This document shows, piece by piece, positions 5,983 through 13,443 of a stretch of DNA of 25,494 bases (its first letter is position 1; every line of letters starts with the position of its first letter). The DNA comes from Alphaproteobacteria bacterium. Its GTDB lineage: Bacteria > Pseudomonadota > Alphaproteobacteria > Sphingomonadales > Sphingomonadaceae. The stretch lies in contig VBAE01000209.1 of the NCBI GenBank assembly GCA_005882415.1, positions 3,020 through 28,513 of the forward strand, given 5' to 3'. Made by a program: the position numbers and the translations under genes. A model generated the notes under the pieces. It ran no database searches, had not been told where the DNA came from, and saw only the letters and a program-made list of their open reading frames with translations.

Positions 5983-7647
5983 TTAAGCAGTGAAGGCCTC
6001 CGCGGAGATCGAATAGAGGAGCTCCGCCGGCGCATTGGCAGCTGCGACCAAGCCTAGTGCCTCGGGCACGACCTGTTCGAGATAGAAGCGGATCGAGGCC
6101 CGCTTCATCGCCTCGAACGGCCCCTGGCCCTCCAGCGCCCCAAGCTGCCGCTTCATCAGCCAGCCGCAGACGAGGACGCTGGTCATGGTGAGAAAGGGGT
6201 AGGACGCTGCCAGCCGGTCGTCCGCCCCGGCACCGAGCAGCCGCGCCGCCGCCTCCTCGACGGCATCCGCGAGCGCCATCAGCGCCGCCTCGTCCCCGCC
6301 GTCGCTCCGTATCTCGGCGATCAACGCGGCGAGCACCGCCCCGCCCTCAAGCCCGATCTTGCGGCCGACCAGGTCCGCCGCCTGGATACCGTTCGTCCCT
6401 TCGTAGATCGGGGAGATCCGGGCGTCGCGGAAATGCTGCGCCGCGCCGGTCTCCTCGACATAGCCCATGCCGCCATGGACCTGCACGCCGAGGCTGGTCA
6501 CCTCGACGCCCGCGTCGGTGCCATAGGCCTTGACCAAGGGCGTCAGCAGGTCCGCCCGCCCCTGTTCCCCCCGGTCCGTCTGCCCCGCCGCGTAGTAGGC
6601 CAGAGCCCGCGCCGCCTGGGTCAGCGCCTTCATCCGGAGCAGCATCCGGCGGACGTCGGGGTGCTCGACGATCGCGGCCGACTCCCGGCTCCCCGGCCGC
6701 GCGCCCTGCCGCCGCTCCAGCGCATAGGCCACCGCCGCCTGCGTCGCCCGCTCGGCGATCGAAACGCCCTGCAGGCCGACGTTCAGCCGCGCATTGTTCA
6801 TCATCGTGAACATCGCCCGCATCCCGCCGCCCTCCTCGCCGATCAGCCAGCCAATCGCCCCGCCCTCGTCGCCATAGGACATGACGCAGGTCGGCGAGGC
6901 GTGGATTCCGAGCTTATGCTCGATCGACACGCAGCGAAGGTCGTTGCGCGTCCCGTCGGGCAGCACCTTCGGCACCAGGAACAGCGAAATCCCCTTCGTC
7001 CCCGGCGGCGCATCGGGCGTCCGCGCAAGCACCAAATGGACGATGTTGCCGGTCAGATCGTGATCCCCGAAGGTGATGAAGATCTTCGTCCCCGTGATCC
7101 GCCAGCGTCCGTCGCCGGCCGGCTCCGCCTTGGTCTTGAGCGCGCCGACGTCCGAGCCCGCCTGCGGCTCGGTCAGGTTCATCGTCCCCGACCATTCGCC
7201 GCTGACCAGCTTCGGCAGCCACTCGGTCTTGAGCACGTCCGAACCGTGATGCTTCAGCGCCTCGACCGCGCCCGGCGTGAGCATCATGATCAGCGAAAAG
7301 CCCATGTTCGCCGATCCGAGATCCTCCATCACCACCGTGGCGAGGCTGAGCGGGAGGCCCTGACCGCCATATTCGAAAGGTCCCGCGATCGTCCCCCAGC
7401 CGCCCTCGACATAAGCGCGATAGGCCTCGCGGAAGCCGGGCGGCATCGTCACCCCGTCCGGGCTCCATTTGGCCCCCACTTCGTCCCCGATGCGGTTCAG
7501 CGGCGCGAACTCTCCCGCAGCAAAAGCGCCCGCGCCTTCGACGATCGCCTGGACCAGATCGTCGCTCGCGTCGGGACTCAATTCCCCCACCCGGACGATG
7601 TGCCGGAGCAGGAAAAGCTGTTCGGCGACGGGCGGCGTGTAGGTCAT
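5983..7647 (-). CDS. Acyl-CoA dehydrogenase (large, DmdC/FadE-like type)
   Basis: A 554-residue flavoprotein of the acyl-CoA dehydrogenase superfamily. The order is an N-terminal helical domain, the middle beta-domain (GTMNLTEPQAGSDVGAL; GTKIFITFGDHD), and a C-terminal helical domain carrying the catalytic base in PIYEGTNGIQ (Glu416). This is followed by an extra C-terminal segment of about 120 residues, typical of the 3-methylmercaptopropionyl-CoA dehydrogenase (DmdC)-like group, whose members are usually somewhat longer (around 590). FAD-dependent dehydrogenation of an acyl-CoA is expected; the chain specificity cannot be read. It is divergent from the TsaC gene, with only 50 nt between the start codons and a shared GCTATAGC palindrome. 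There is no clear Shine-Dalgarno. Confidence 0.93.
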   Translation of the reverse strand: MTYTPPVAEQLFLLRHIVRVGELSPDASDDLVQAIVEGAGAFAAGEFAPLNRIGDEVGAKWSPDGVTMPPGFREAYRAYVEGGWGTIAGPFEYGGQGLPLSLATVVMEDLGSANMGFSLIMMLTPGAVEALKHHGSDVLKTEWLPKLVSGEWSGTMNLTEPQAGSDVGALKTKAEPAGDGRWRITGTKIFITFGDHDLTGNIVHLVLARTPDAPPGTKGISLFLVPKVLPDGTRNDLRCVSIEHKLGIHASPTCVMSYGDEGGAIGWLIGEEGGGMRAMFTMMNNARLNVGLQGVSIAERATQAAVAYALERRQGARPGSRESAAIVEHPDVRRMLLRMKALTQAARALAYYAAGQTDRGEQGRADLLTPLVKAYGTDAGVEVTSLGVQVHGGMGYVEETGAAQHFRDARISPIYEGTNGIQAADLVGRKIGLEGGAVLAALIAEIRSDGGDEAALMALADAVEEAAARLLGAGADDRLAASYPFLTMTSVLVCGWLMKRQLGALEGQGPFEAMKRASIRFYLEQVVPEALGLVAAANAPAELLYSISAEAFTA

Positions 7648-7662
7648 TCAGGCGGCCTCATG

Positions 7663-7690
7663 TTGCGCAGGCGGAAGAGGGGCTATAGCG
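7663..7690. promoter_or_regulatory. Putative divergent promoter with a shared palindromic -10 box
   Basis: Between the divergent acyl-CoA dehydrogenase and TsaC genes, the palindrome GCTATAGC (7683-7690) can serve as a -10 box on either strand. On the plus strand TTGCGC (7663-7668) lies 15 nt upstream of TATAGC, and the GTG start at 7698 follows 8 nt after it. The TsaC mRNA may therefore be leaderless. This is a motif match only. Confidence 0.4.
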
Positions 7691-7697
7691 CGCAGCC

Positions 7698-8660
7698 GTG
7701 GCCCCGCAAAAGCAGCACTTCCGGACCGAAATCCGCCCCTACGGCAAGGCGGCGATCGAGGCGGCCGCCGCCCTGATCCTGGAAGGCCTCCCGGTCGCGG
7801 TCCCGACGGAGACGGTCTACGGCCTCGCCGCCGACGCCACGTCGGAGGAAGCGGTCGCGGCCATCTTCGCCGCCAAGGGTCGCCCGTCCTTCAACCCGCT
7901 AATCGTCCACGTGCCGTCGCTGGCCGAGGCGGAGCGCTACGCCGTCTTCACCGACGCCGCCCGAGCCCTCGCCGCCGCCTGGTGGCCCGGCCCGCTGACC
8001 CTCGTCCTGCCGCTGCGGGAAGGCGCCGACATCGCCGCCGCCGCCACCGCCAACCTCGCCACCATCGCGATACGCTGCCCGGCCCATGCGGCGATGCGCG
8101 ACCTGCTCCGCGCTGCGGGCCGCCCGCTCGCCGCCCCATCCGCCAACGCCAGCGGATCGATCAGCCCGACCCGCGCCGACCATGTCGTGAAATCATTGGA
8201 GGGGCGGATACCCCTCGTCATCGACGCCGGCCCGACCGAGGCCGGGCTCGAATCCACCATCGTCGCCGTCACCGAAGACGGAGTGACCCTGCTCCGCCCC
8301 GGCCCCATCCCGTTCGAGGAGATCGCCGCTCTCGCCCGCCTCAGTGAAAGCGCCCCCACTGGCGAGATCGTCGCCCCGGGCCAGCTCGCCAGCCATTACG
8401 CCCCGTCCAAGCCGCTCCGCCTCGATGCCGCCGCCGCGGGACCCGACGAGTGGTTCATCGGTTTCGGCCCGGTGACCGGCGACGACACATTGAGCGCCAC
8501 GGGCGACCTTCGCGAGGCGGCGGCGCGCCTGTTCCACGCCCTCCACCGCGCCGAGGACCAGGCCCAGCCGCGCATCGCAATCGCGCCGGTTCCCGAACGC
8601 GGCATCGGTGCCGCGATCAACGACCGCCTCCGCCGCGCCGCCGCTCCGAGGGAGACCTAG
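7698..8660 (+). CDS. tsaC: L-threonylcarbamoyladenylate synthase (Sua5/YrdC type)
   Basis: A 320-residue protein. The YrdC domain (about 15-205) has the typical VPTETVYGLAADATSEEAV start, IFAAKGRPSFNPLIVHV, WWPGPLTLVL, IAIRCPAH and APSANASGSISPT. The C-terminal part (APGQLASHYAPSKPL onward) is the Sua5 domain, so this is the longer form. It makes threonylcarbamoyl-AMP from threonine, bicarbonate and ATP for the t6A37 modification of ANN-decoding tRNAs, in the cytoplasm. The GTG start has no ribosome binding site and lies 8 nt after a -10-like box, consistent with a leaderless message. The next gene (ZIP-type transporter) begins 2 nt after its stop, so they form one transcript. Confidence 0.95.
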   Translation: MAPQKQHFRTEIRPYGKAAIEAAAALILEGLPVAVPTETVYGLAADATSEEAVAAIFAAKGRPSFNPLIVHVPSLAEAERYAVFTDAARALAAAWWPGPLTLVLPLREGADIAAAATANLATIAIRCPAHAAMRDLLRAAGRPLAAPSANASGSISPTRADHVVKSLEGRIPLVIDAGPTEAGLESTIVAVTEDGVTLLRPGPIPFEEIAALARLSESAPTGEIVAPGQLASHYAPSKPLRLDAAAAGPDEWFIGFGPVTGDDTLSATGDLREAAARLFHALHRAEDQAQPRIAIAPVPERGIGAAINDRLRRAAAPRET

Positions 8661-8662
8661 CA

Positions 8663-9423
8663 ATGCCCGTCGCGATCCAGGCAGGCCTGTGGGGTCTGCT
8701 CAGCGGCTCCGCACTCCTCATCGGCGCCCTCATCGGCTGGTTCGTGCCGCTTGGCCGCCGCCTCGTCGCCGCGATCATGGCCTTCGGTGCGGGCGTGCTC
8801 ATCTCCGCCCTCTCCTTCGAGCTGATGGACGAGGCCTGGCAGCGCGGCGGCTTCGGCCCCGTCGCCGGCGGCTTCCTCGGCGGCGCGAGCGTCTACACCG
8901 GCTGCAACTGGCTCCTCGCCGCCTGGGGCGCCCGCCACCGCAAGCGCTCCTGCCCGGACGTCCGGGCCAAGGACAAAAAGGCCAACCAGGAAAATGGCGG
9001 AGCGCTCGCCCTCGGCGCCTCCTCGACGGAATTCCGGAATCGATCGTGATCGGGGTCAGCCTGCTCCGCGGCGGCGCGGTGGGGATGGTGGCGGTGATCG
9101 CCGTCTTCCTCTCCAACCTCCCCGAAGGCCTCTCCAGCGCCGCCGGGATGAAGGCCGAAGGCAAGAGCGCAAGCTTCGTCTTCCTGCTGTGGAGCGCCAT
9201 CGCGCTCAGCGCGGGATTGGCCGCGCTGGGCGGCTACCTCGCCTTCGACGGAGTAGCCCCCGAATGGGTCGCTGCAGTCCAGGCCATCGCCGCCGGAGCG
9301 ATCCTCGCGATGATCGTCGACACCATGGTCCCCGAAGCCTTCCAGGAAACCCACGACTTCGCCGGGCTCATCGCGGTGTCGGGCTTCCTGGTCGCCTTCG
9401 CTCTGTCGAAGCTCAGCGGATAA
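8663..9423 (+). pseudogene. ZIP-family metal transporter, disrupted by a 1-nt frameshift
   Basis: The reading frame from the ATG at 8663 encodes the N-terminal membrane segments (LWGLLSGSALLIGALIGWF, AIMAFGAGVLISALSFELM). After about 115 codons it goes out of frame and stops at 9049. The -1 frame continues without a gap into LLDGIPESIVIGVSLLRGG and FLSNLPEGLSSAAGMK, the two conserved metal-site helices of ZIP proteins, and ends at 9423. Restoring one base near 9019-9020 (GCC-CTC-CTC-GAC) gives a 253-residue protein. There is no canonical slippery heptamer. The metal-site helices have Asp/Asn (DGIPES, NLPEG) where classical ZIPs have His, so the substrate is unclear. It is either a recent inactivation or a sequencing error. 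Confidence 0.85.
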
Positions 9424-9426
9424 AAA

Positions 9427-9452
9427 AAAGGGGCGGCCGGGGCCGCCCCTTT
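9427..9452. terminator. Bidirectional terminator between the ZIP gene and the lipoprotein
   Basis: The inverted repeat AAAGGGGCGGCC / GGCCGCCCCTTT (9427-9438 and 9441-9452) lies between two convergent genes. On the minus strand it is followed by a run of eight T residues, ideal for the lipoprotein gene. On the plus strand the tail is TTTCCTTCGTT, so it also serves the ZIP gene. Confidence 0.88.
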
Positions 9453-9470
9453 CCTTCGTTTGCTGGACGC

Positions 9471-9911
9471 TTATTCGCCGGTGGCCGGAGCGGCCGCGGC
9501 GTCCGCCGCAGGAGCGGCAGCGCCGTCGACCGCGACCAGCTCGACCTTGAGCGGGTTCGGCTTCAGGTCGTTCAATGCGCCCGACGAACCGTCGACGACT
9601 CCGCCGATGATCCCGCCGATGAGCAGATTGCCCGCGCCGGCAGCAGCGCCGCCGCCGGAGATCTTGCTCTTAACTTTCGCCTCGAGCGGCTGGTAGCCGG
9701 CCTTGGTGAAGGTCGCGGTGAAGCCGTCCTTGCGCTTCAGCTTCATTTTGCACGGGGTCTTGCAGGTCTGCCCGGTCGAGAGCGCGACGTCGACATCCGA
9801 CGGCATCGACTCGATCACGAAATTCTCCTTGGTCCCGCGCGTAACGGTGGCGCAGGCAGGCAGCAGCAACGACACTGCGGCGATGCCGCAGATGGTAAGT
9901 ACAGATTTCAC
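9471..9911 (-). CDS. PEGA-like outer-membrane-type lipoprotein
   Basis: A 146-residue lipoprotein precursor with a signal peptide ending in lipobox LLPAC (Cys20). A PEGA-like beta-rich segment follows: NFVIESMPSDVDVALSTG, a Cys pair in TCKTPCKMKLKR, and FTATFTKAGYQPLEAKV. A Gly-rich stretch (GGGAAAGAGNLLIGGIIGG) comes next, and then an Ala/Pro-rich tail. PEGA repeats are common in surface-exposed or wall-associated proteins, but a molecular role is not known here. The start is GTG at 9911, with GGGGGA 7 nt upstream. It is transcribed alone: the MsrA gene ends 104 nt upstream and a strong terminator follows. The two Cys at TCKTPC could form a disulfide in the periplasm. Confidence 0.83.
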   Translation of the reverse strand: MKSVLTICGIAAVSLLLPACATVTRGTKENFVIESMPSDVDVALSTGQTCKTPCKMKLKRKDGFTATFTKAGYQPLEAKVKSKISGGGAAAGAGNLLIGGIIGGVVDGSSGALNDLKPNPLKVELVAVDGAAAPAADAAAAPATGE

Positions 9912-10014
9912 TAGGATATCCCCCTGAGAATCGGCAGCCCCCTAGCCGCCGTGGCGACTGCGTCGCACACAAGCTATTGCACAGGCAAGGGTTTTTCCGT
10001 CCAACTCTAGGGGT

Positions 10015-10563
10015 TTACCCCGATTGTGCCTCCCTCTTAAGCCTGTCGGCGAAGCTTTTGCGAAGCTTGCGGATTTTGGGCGGGATCACCGCCAGGCAAT
10101 AGGGATTGCGCTGGCCTTCGCCCTCCCAGTAATTCTGGTGATAGTCCTCGGCCGGGTACCAGGTGCCGAGCGGCTCGATCTCGGTGACGATGCCCGCCGG
10201 CCAGTCCTCCGCCGCCCGCTCCATCGCGGCGCGCGCCTCCGCCTCCTGCTCGGGCGAATGGGGGAAGATCGCCGAGCGGTACTGGGTGCCGACGTCGTTG
10301 CCCTGGCGGTTGAGCTGGGTTGGATCGTGGGTTGCGAAGAAGACGTCGAGGATGTCGCCATAGCGCACCTGGTCGGGGTCGAAGGTCACCCGGATCGCCT
10401 CGGCATGGCCGGTGTCGCCGCCGCAGACCTGCTTGTAGGTCGGGTTGGCGACATGGCCGCCGATATAGCCGCTCTCGACCTTGCTGACGCCGATAATGTC
10501 CTTGAACACCGCCTCGGTGCACCAGAAGCACCCGCCGGCCAGCGTTGCCTGCTCTTCCGCCAT
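10015..10563 (-). CDS. msrA: Peptide-methionine (S)-S-oxide reductase MsrA
   Basis: A 182-residue MsrA with catalytic motif GGCFWC (nucleophile Cys12). The remaining family signatures are ESGYIGGHVANPTYKQVCGG, TGHAEAIRVTFDP, FFATHDPTQLNRQGNDVGTQYRS and the substrate-pocket region AEDYHQNYW. It reduces methionine-S-sulfoxide in proteins using thioredoxin. Additional Cys residues (VCGG and NPYC) could act in resolving. No signal peptide, so cytoplasmic. The ATG is preceded by GAGGAGA, and the gene starts 35 nt after the stop of the polymerase gene on the same strand. It is therefore probably the third cistron of the ligC-PolDom-msrA transcript. Confidence 0.96.
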   Translation of the reverse strand: MAEEQATLAGGCFWCTEAVFKDIIGVSKVESGYIGGHVANPTYKQVCGGDTGHAEAIRVTFDPDQVRYGDILDVFFATHDPTQLNRQGNDVGTQYRSAIFPHSPEQEAEARAAMERAAEDWPAGIVTEIEPLGTWYPAEDYHQNYWEGEGQRNPYCLAVIPPKIRKLRKSFADRLKREAQSG

Positions 10564-10598
10564 TTCTATCTCCTCGTTCAGGTGCGAGATAGGGCGGT

Positions 10599-11480
10599 TC
10601 AGGCGCGGGGCAAGTCCGGCAGGCACTGGCGGACGGCGCCGATTTCCGCCCAGGGGTCGGCCTTTTGCCGGGCGATGAGGGCGGGGACGGTGGCCACCGT
10701 ATAGTCGCACGGGTCGAGCCCCGCCTTCACCTGGCCCCAGGCAAGCGGCATCGCCACCGGAGCGCCGGGGCGCGAGCGGGTCGAGTAAGGCGCGACCGCG
10801 GTCGAGGTCGGATCGTTGCGCAGATAATCGATGAAGATCCGCCCCGCCCGCTCCGCCTTGGAGATCTTGGTCAGATATTTGTCGGGCGCGTCGGCGGCCA
10901 TTTCGGCGGAGACGCCCTTGGCGAAGCTCTTCACGTCGCGCCAACCCGCGGTCGCCTCGATCGGCACCACCACGTGGAGGCCCTTGCCGCCGGTCGTCTT
11001 GACGAAGCTGGTGAGCCCGAGCGCGGCAAGCCGGTCGCGCACCTCCTTCGCGGCGCGGATCACAGTGTCGAAGCCGAGCCCCTCGTCCGGGTCGAGATCG
11101 AAGACGATCCGGTCCGCCTTCTCGGGATGCTCGACCTTGACCCCCCAGGGATGGATTTCGAGCACCCCCATCTGCACCATCGCCACCAGGCCGGCGACGT
11201 CGCTGATGTAGAGATAGGGGTCGTCGAAGCCGGGGATGGTGACCTGCGCAAGCTGCTCCGGAACGCCCGAGCCGGCGTGGCGCTGGTAGAAGCATTTACT
11301 CCCCCGCCCCGTCGGGCAGCGCACCATCGTCACCGGCCGGAAGGCCACGTGCGGGAGCATCCGCTCCGCCACGGCCACATAATAATCGGCGAACTGGCCC
11401 TTGGTGATGCCCTGCTCGGGATAGAGGATCTTGTCGGGATTGCTCAGCCTGACGCCGGCGACGATCCGCTCCCCGCTCAT
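10599..11480 (-). CDS. LigD-like primase-polymerase (PolDom), stand-alone
   Basis: A 293-residue protein matching the polymerase domain of LigD (archaeo-eukaryotic primase superfamily). The N-terminal motif NPDKILYPEQGITKGQ is followed by the catalytic Asp pair in VFDLDPD (D128, D130), the nucleotide-binding KTTGGKGLHVVVPI (161-174) and the third Asp in RIFIDYLRN (D218). Such domains fill gaps and add ribonucleotides during end-joining or base-excision repair. Here it is separate from its ligase: its ATG overlaps the ligase stop codon by 4 nt (ATGA), so the two are translationally coupled. The same ligase-polymerase pairing is known for mycobacterial LigC and Prim-PolC. No nuclease domain and no Ku gene is in the window. 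Confidence 0.93.
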   Translation of the reverse strand: MSGERIVAGVRLSNPDKILYPEQGITKGQFADYYVAVAERMLPHVAFRPVTMVRCPTGRGSKCFYQRHAGSGVPEQLAQVTIPGFDDPYLYISDVAGLVAMVQMGVLEIHPWGVKVEHPEKADRIVFDLDPDEGLGFDTVIRAAKEVRDRLAALGLTSFVKTTGGKGLHVVVPIEATAGWRDVKSFAKGVSAEMAADAPDKYLTKISKAERAGRIFIDYLRNDPTSTAVAPYSTRSRPGAPVAMPLAWGQVKAGLDPCDYTVATVPALIARQKADPWAEIGAVRQCLPDLPRA

Positions 11481-12523
11481 CGCGCGCCTTCGAGGGTGGC
11501 GGCGAGCTCCGCCGGCCGGGCCTCGGGGCGGAGCTGGTCCATCCGGCATTGCTCGGGCGCCTTGTCCGGCCGCCAGCGCAGGAAGCGGGTGCCGTGGCGG
11601 AAGCGGTCCGCGGTGACATGGTCGTAGAGCACTTCGACGACCAGCTCGGGCCGCAGCGGCTGCCATTCGCCGGTCCGCTCGGTCGACCAGCGGCTAGGGC
11701 CCCCCGGGGCATTGCCGGTAAAGCCCGGCGCCTCGACCAGCGCCTCCAGCCGCTTCGTCAGCTCCCCCCGGCCTTCCGCCGGGATCGCCGAGGTGAAGCC
11801 GACATGGTCGAGCTTCCCCGCCGAATTGTAGAGCCCCAGCAGGAGCGACCCCACCTCCTTGCTGCCGGTGCCGTAGCGAAATCCGCCGACGACACAGTCC
11901 GCCGTCTTCTTCTGCTTGATCTTGACCATCCCCCGCTCCCCCGCGAGATACGGATCGTCCAGCCGCTTCGCGACCACGCCGTCCAGCGCCTCGCCCGCCT
12001 GGGCAAGCCAGCCCTCCGCCACCGCCCGGTCCTCGGTCGCGGGCGAAAGCAGCAACCCTTCCGGGTCCTCGACGCCGTACACAGTCACCAGCGCGTTTCG
12101 GCGGATCTCCAGCGGCGCGGCGAGGTAGCTCGTCTCCTTGGAGAAGAGCAGGTCGAACAGCATCAGCTGCGCTGGCGTTTCCGCGGCGAGCCTCTTCACC
12201 CGGCTCTCGGCCGGGTGAAGGCGGAGCTGGAGCGCGTCGAAGGATAGGTGCCCGCCGACCGGGATGATCAGCTCGCCGTCGAGCACGAAACGGTCGGCCC
12301 GCATCTGAAGCACCCGGTCGACGACCTCCGGGAAATAGCGGCCCAAGGGCTTACCGGACTTGGACTGGAGATGGACCTCGCTGCCGTCGCGGAAGACGAG
12401 GCAGCGGAAGCCGTCCCATTTCGGTTCGAACTGCCAACCCGGCTCGTCGGGCAAGGCGTCGACCAGCTTCGCCTCCATCGGCGGAATTCCGGGCTTTACG
12501 TCGAGGCGTTCGAACTCGGCCAT
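11477..12523 (-). CDS. ligC: ATP-dependent DNA ligase, LigC-type
   Basis: A 348-residue ATP-dependent DNA ligase. The adenylation domain has motif I EPKWDGFR (nucleotidyl Lys35), the YFPEV region, VLDGELII, the LigC-like LRLHPAESRVKRLA, motif IV LDGVVAKR and motif V MVKIKQKKTADCVVGGF. The OB-fold domain ends in RFLRWRPDKAPEQCRMDQL. Length and these signatures resemble mycobacterial LigC more than the multi-domain LigD. It seals nicks left after the coupled polymerase acts. The ATG at 12523 has no Shine-Dalgarno. It lies 11 nt after a GGAAC-N16-CGTC motif, so a very short or absent 5' leader is possible. The open frame extends 44 codons upstream, but that part looks non-coding. Confidence 0.93.
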   Translation of the reverse strand: MAEFERLDVKPGIPPMEAKLVDALPDEPGWQFEPKWDGFRCLVFRDGSEVHLQSKSGKPLGRYFPEVVDRVLQMRADRFVLDGELIIPVGGHLSFDALQLRLHPAESRVKRLAAETPAQLMLFDLLFSKETSYLAAPLEIRRNALVTVYGVEDPEGLLLSPATEDRAVAEGWLAQAGEALDGVVAKRLDDPYLAGERGMVKIKQKKTADCVVGGFRYGTGSKEVGSLLLGLYNSAGKLDHVGFTSAIPAEGRGELTKRLEALVEAPGFTGNAPGGPSRWSTERTGEWQPLRPELVVEVLYDHVTADRFRHGTRFLRWRPDKAPEQCRMDQLRPEARPAELAATLEGAR

Positions 12524-12534
12524 GGTCGAATCAA

Positions 12535-12559
12535 GACGCCCGCGGGCCGTTACGGTTCC
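12535..12559 (-). promoter_or_regulatory. EcfG-like promoter motif upstream of ligC
   Basis: On the minus strand GGAAC (12559-12555) is followed by 16 nt and CGTC (12538-12535). The general-stress sigma factor EcfG recognises GGAAC-N16/17-CGTT, so there is one mismatch in the -10. Transcription from it would start almost at the ligC ATG (12523). Motif match only. Confidence 0.4.
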
Positions 12560-12566
12560 GAAAGGC

Positions 12567-12592
12567 GGAACTTGTGCCCCGATCCAAGCGAT
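12567..12592 (+). promoter_or_regulatory. EcfG-like promoter motif upstream of the tandem transpeptidases
   Basis: On the plus strand GGAAC (12567-12571) is followed by 17 nt and CGAT (12589-12592), one mismatch from the EcfG consensus GGAAC-N16/17-CGTT. It lies about 90 nt before the GTG of the first Tat-exported L,D-transpeptidase and back to back with the motif facing ligC. Motif match only. Confidence 0.38.
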
Positions 12593-12683
12593 TCTGCGGC
12601 GAAACGATTCCATCGCGGGACGGGTGACGTTGAGCCGCCCTCCCCCAAGGTTCAATATGCCCCGGCTTGGGAGGGCATGTTTT

Positions 12684-13400
12684 GTGAGAGTGAGTAGACG
12701 GAGCTTTATCGGTGCTGCAGCGGCGGCGGGAGCGGCGAGCCTGCTCCCCGGCCGGGTGTTCGCAACCGTCGCTCCCCCCCAGCCCTATATCGATCCTTTA
12801 TTGAAGCGCCGGGCGCTCGAAGCGCTCGAATCCAACCGCTCCCGCATCCGCCTCACCGACGTGATCGGAATCGCCGATTACACCCGCCCCTCGCGCGATC
12901 CTCGCTTCTACATCGTCGATCTGCGGAGCGGGTTCGTGACCCAGCACCTCGTCGCCCACGGCCGCGGCTCGGACCCCGAGCATAGCGGCTGGCTCGTCAA
13001 TTTCTGCAACGACATTGGTTCGGAAGCCTCGTCCAACGGCGCCTATCTCACCGGCGACGGCTATATGGGCAAATACGGCCATTCGCTTCGCCTGTTCGGG
13101 CTCGATCCGTCCAACAGCAATGCCGAAGCGCGCGCGATCGTCGTCCACAGCGCCTGGTATGCGGAGCCGAAAGTAGCCGAGATTTCCGGCAAGCTCGGGC
13201 GGTCGGAAGGCTGCTTCGCACTTCCCGGTATCAGCCATGCCGAAGCGATGGTGCGCCTTGGCTCGGGCCGGCTCCTCTATTCGGAGAAGCTGAACAGCTT
13301 CGGTTCCACCTCCACCGGCGCATTCGGACGAGCCGTTGCCGACTCGGGACAGACCGCTCCCAAACGGCCCGATTCGCTGCCGGAATTCATTCAAAAGTAA
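12684..13400 (+). CDS. Tat-exported murein L,D-transpeptidase (YkuD_2 type), copy 1
   Basis: A 238-residue protein with a twin-arginine signal (SRRSFIGAAAAAGAASLLP) and a YkuD_2-type catalytic domain. Visible conserved parts are VAHGRGSDPEHSG, NGAYLTGDGYMGKYG, the catalytic-region IVVHSAWYAEP (His155) and GRSEGCFALP (nucleophile Cys177). This family is annotated as murein L,D-transpeptidase catalytic domain proteins; direct biochemistry on members is sparse. Export by Tat implies folding before transport. The GTG at 12684 is chosen because GGGAGG lies 9 nt upstream; an ATG at 12657 and a GTG at 12690 are in the same frame. It is followed after 43 nt by a paralogue on the same strand. Confidence 0.88.
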   Translation: MRVSRRSFIGAAAAAGAASLLPGRVFATVAPPQPYIDPLLKRRALEALESNRSRIRLTDVIGIADYTRPSRDPRFYIVDLRSGFVTQHLVAHGRGSDPEHSGWLVNFCNDIGSEASSNGAYLTGDGYMGKYGHSLRLFGLDPSNSNAEARAIVVHSAWYAEPKVAEISGKLGRSEGCFALPGISHAEAMVRLGSGRLLYSEKLNSFGSTSTGAFGRAVADSGQTAPKRPDSLPEFIQK

Positions 13401-13443
13401 GGATATTTCCACTACATAGGGTGTCCAGAGCGGAGGGACATCC

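Noticed and set aside
6433..7776. A 447-codon plus-strand frame opposite the acyl-CoA dehydrogenase
   Set aside because: Composition typical of antisense shadow; it crosses the start of tsaC in another frame.
9005..9030. Programmed -1 ribosomal frameshift in the ZIP-type gene
   Set aside because: No X-XXY-YYZ heptamer or clear downstream structure is present; a 1-nt deletion explains the break better.
10005..10025. Terminator at the end of msrA
   Set aside because: The GGGGTAAACCCC symmetry is only 4 bp and lacks a T-run.
10665..11627. A 320-codon plus-strand frame opposite the polymerase and ligase genes
   Set aside because: It spans two real genes on the other strand and has no domain of its own.
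10599..12523. Complete NHEJ system
   Set aside because: Ku is not in the window, and the ligase resembles LigC rather than LigD. A Ku-dependent end-joining role cannot be claimed.
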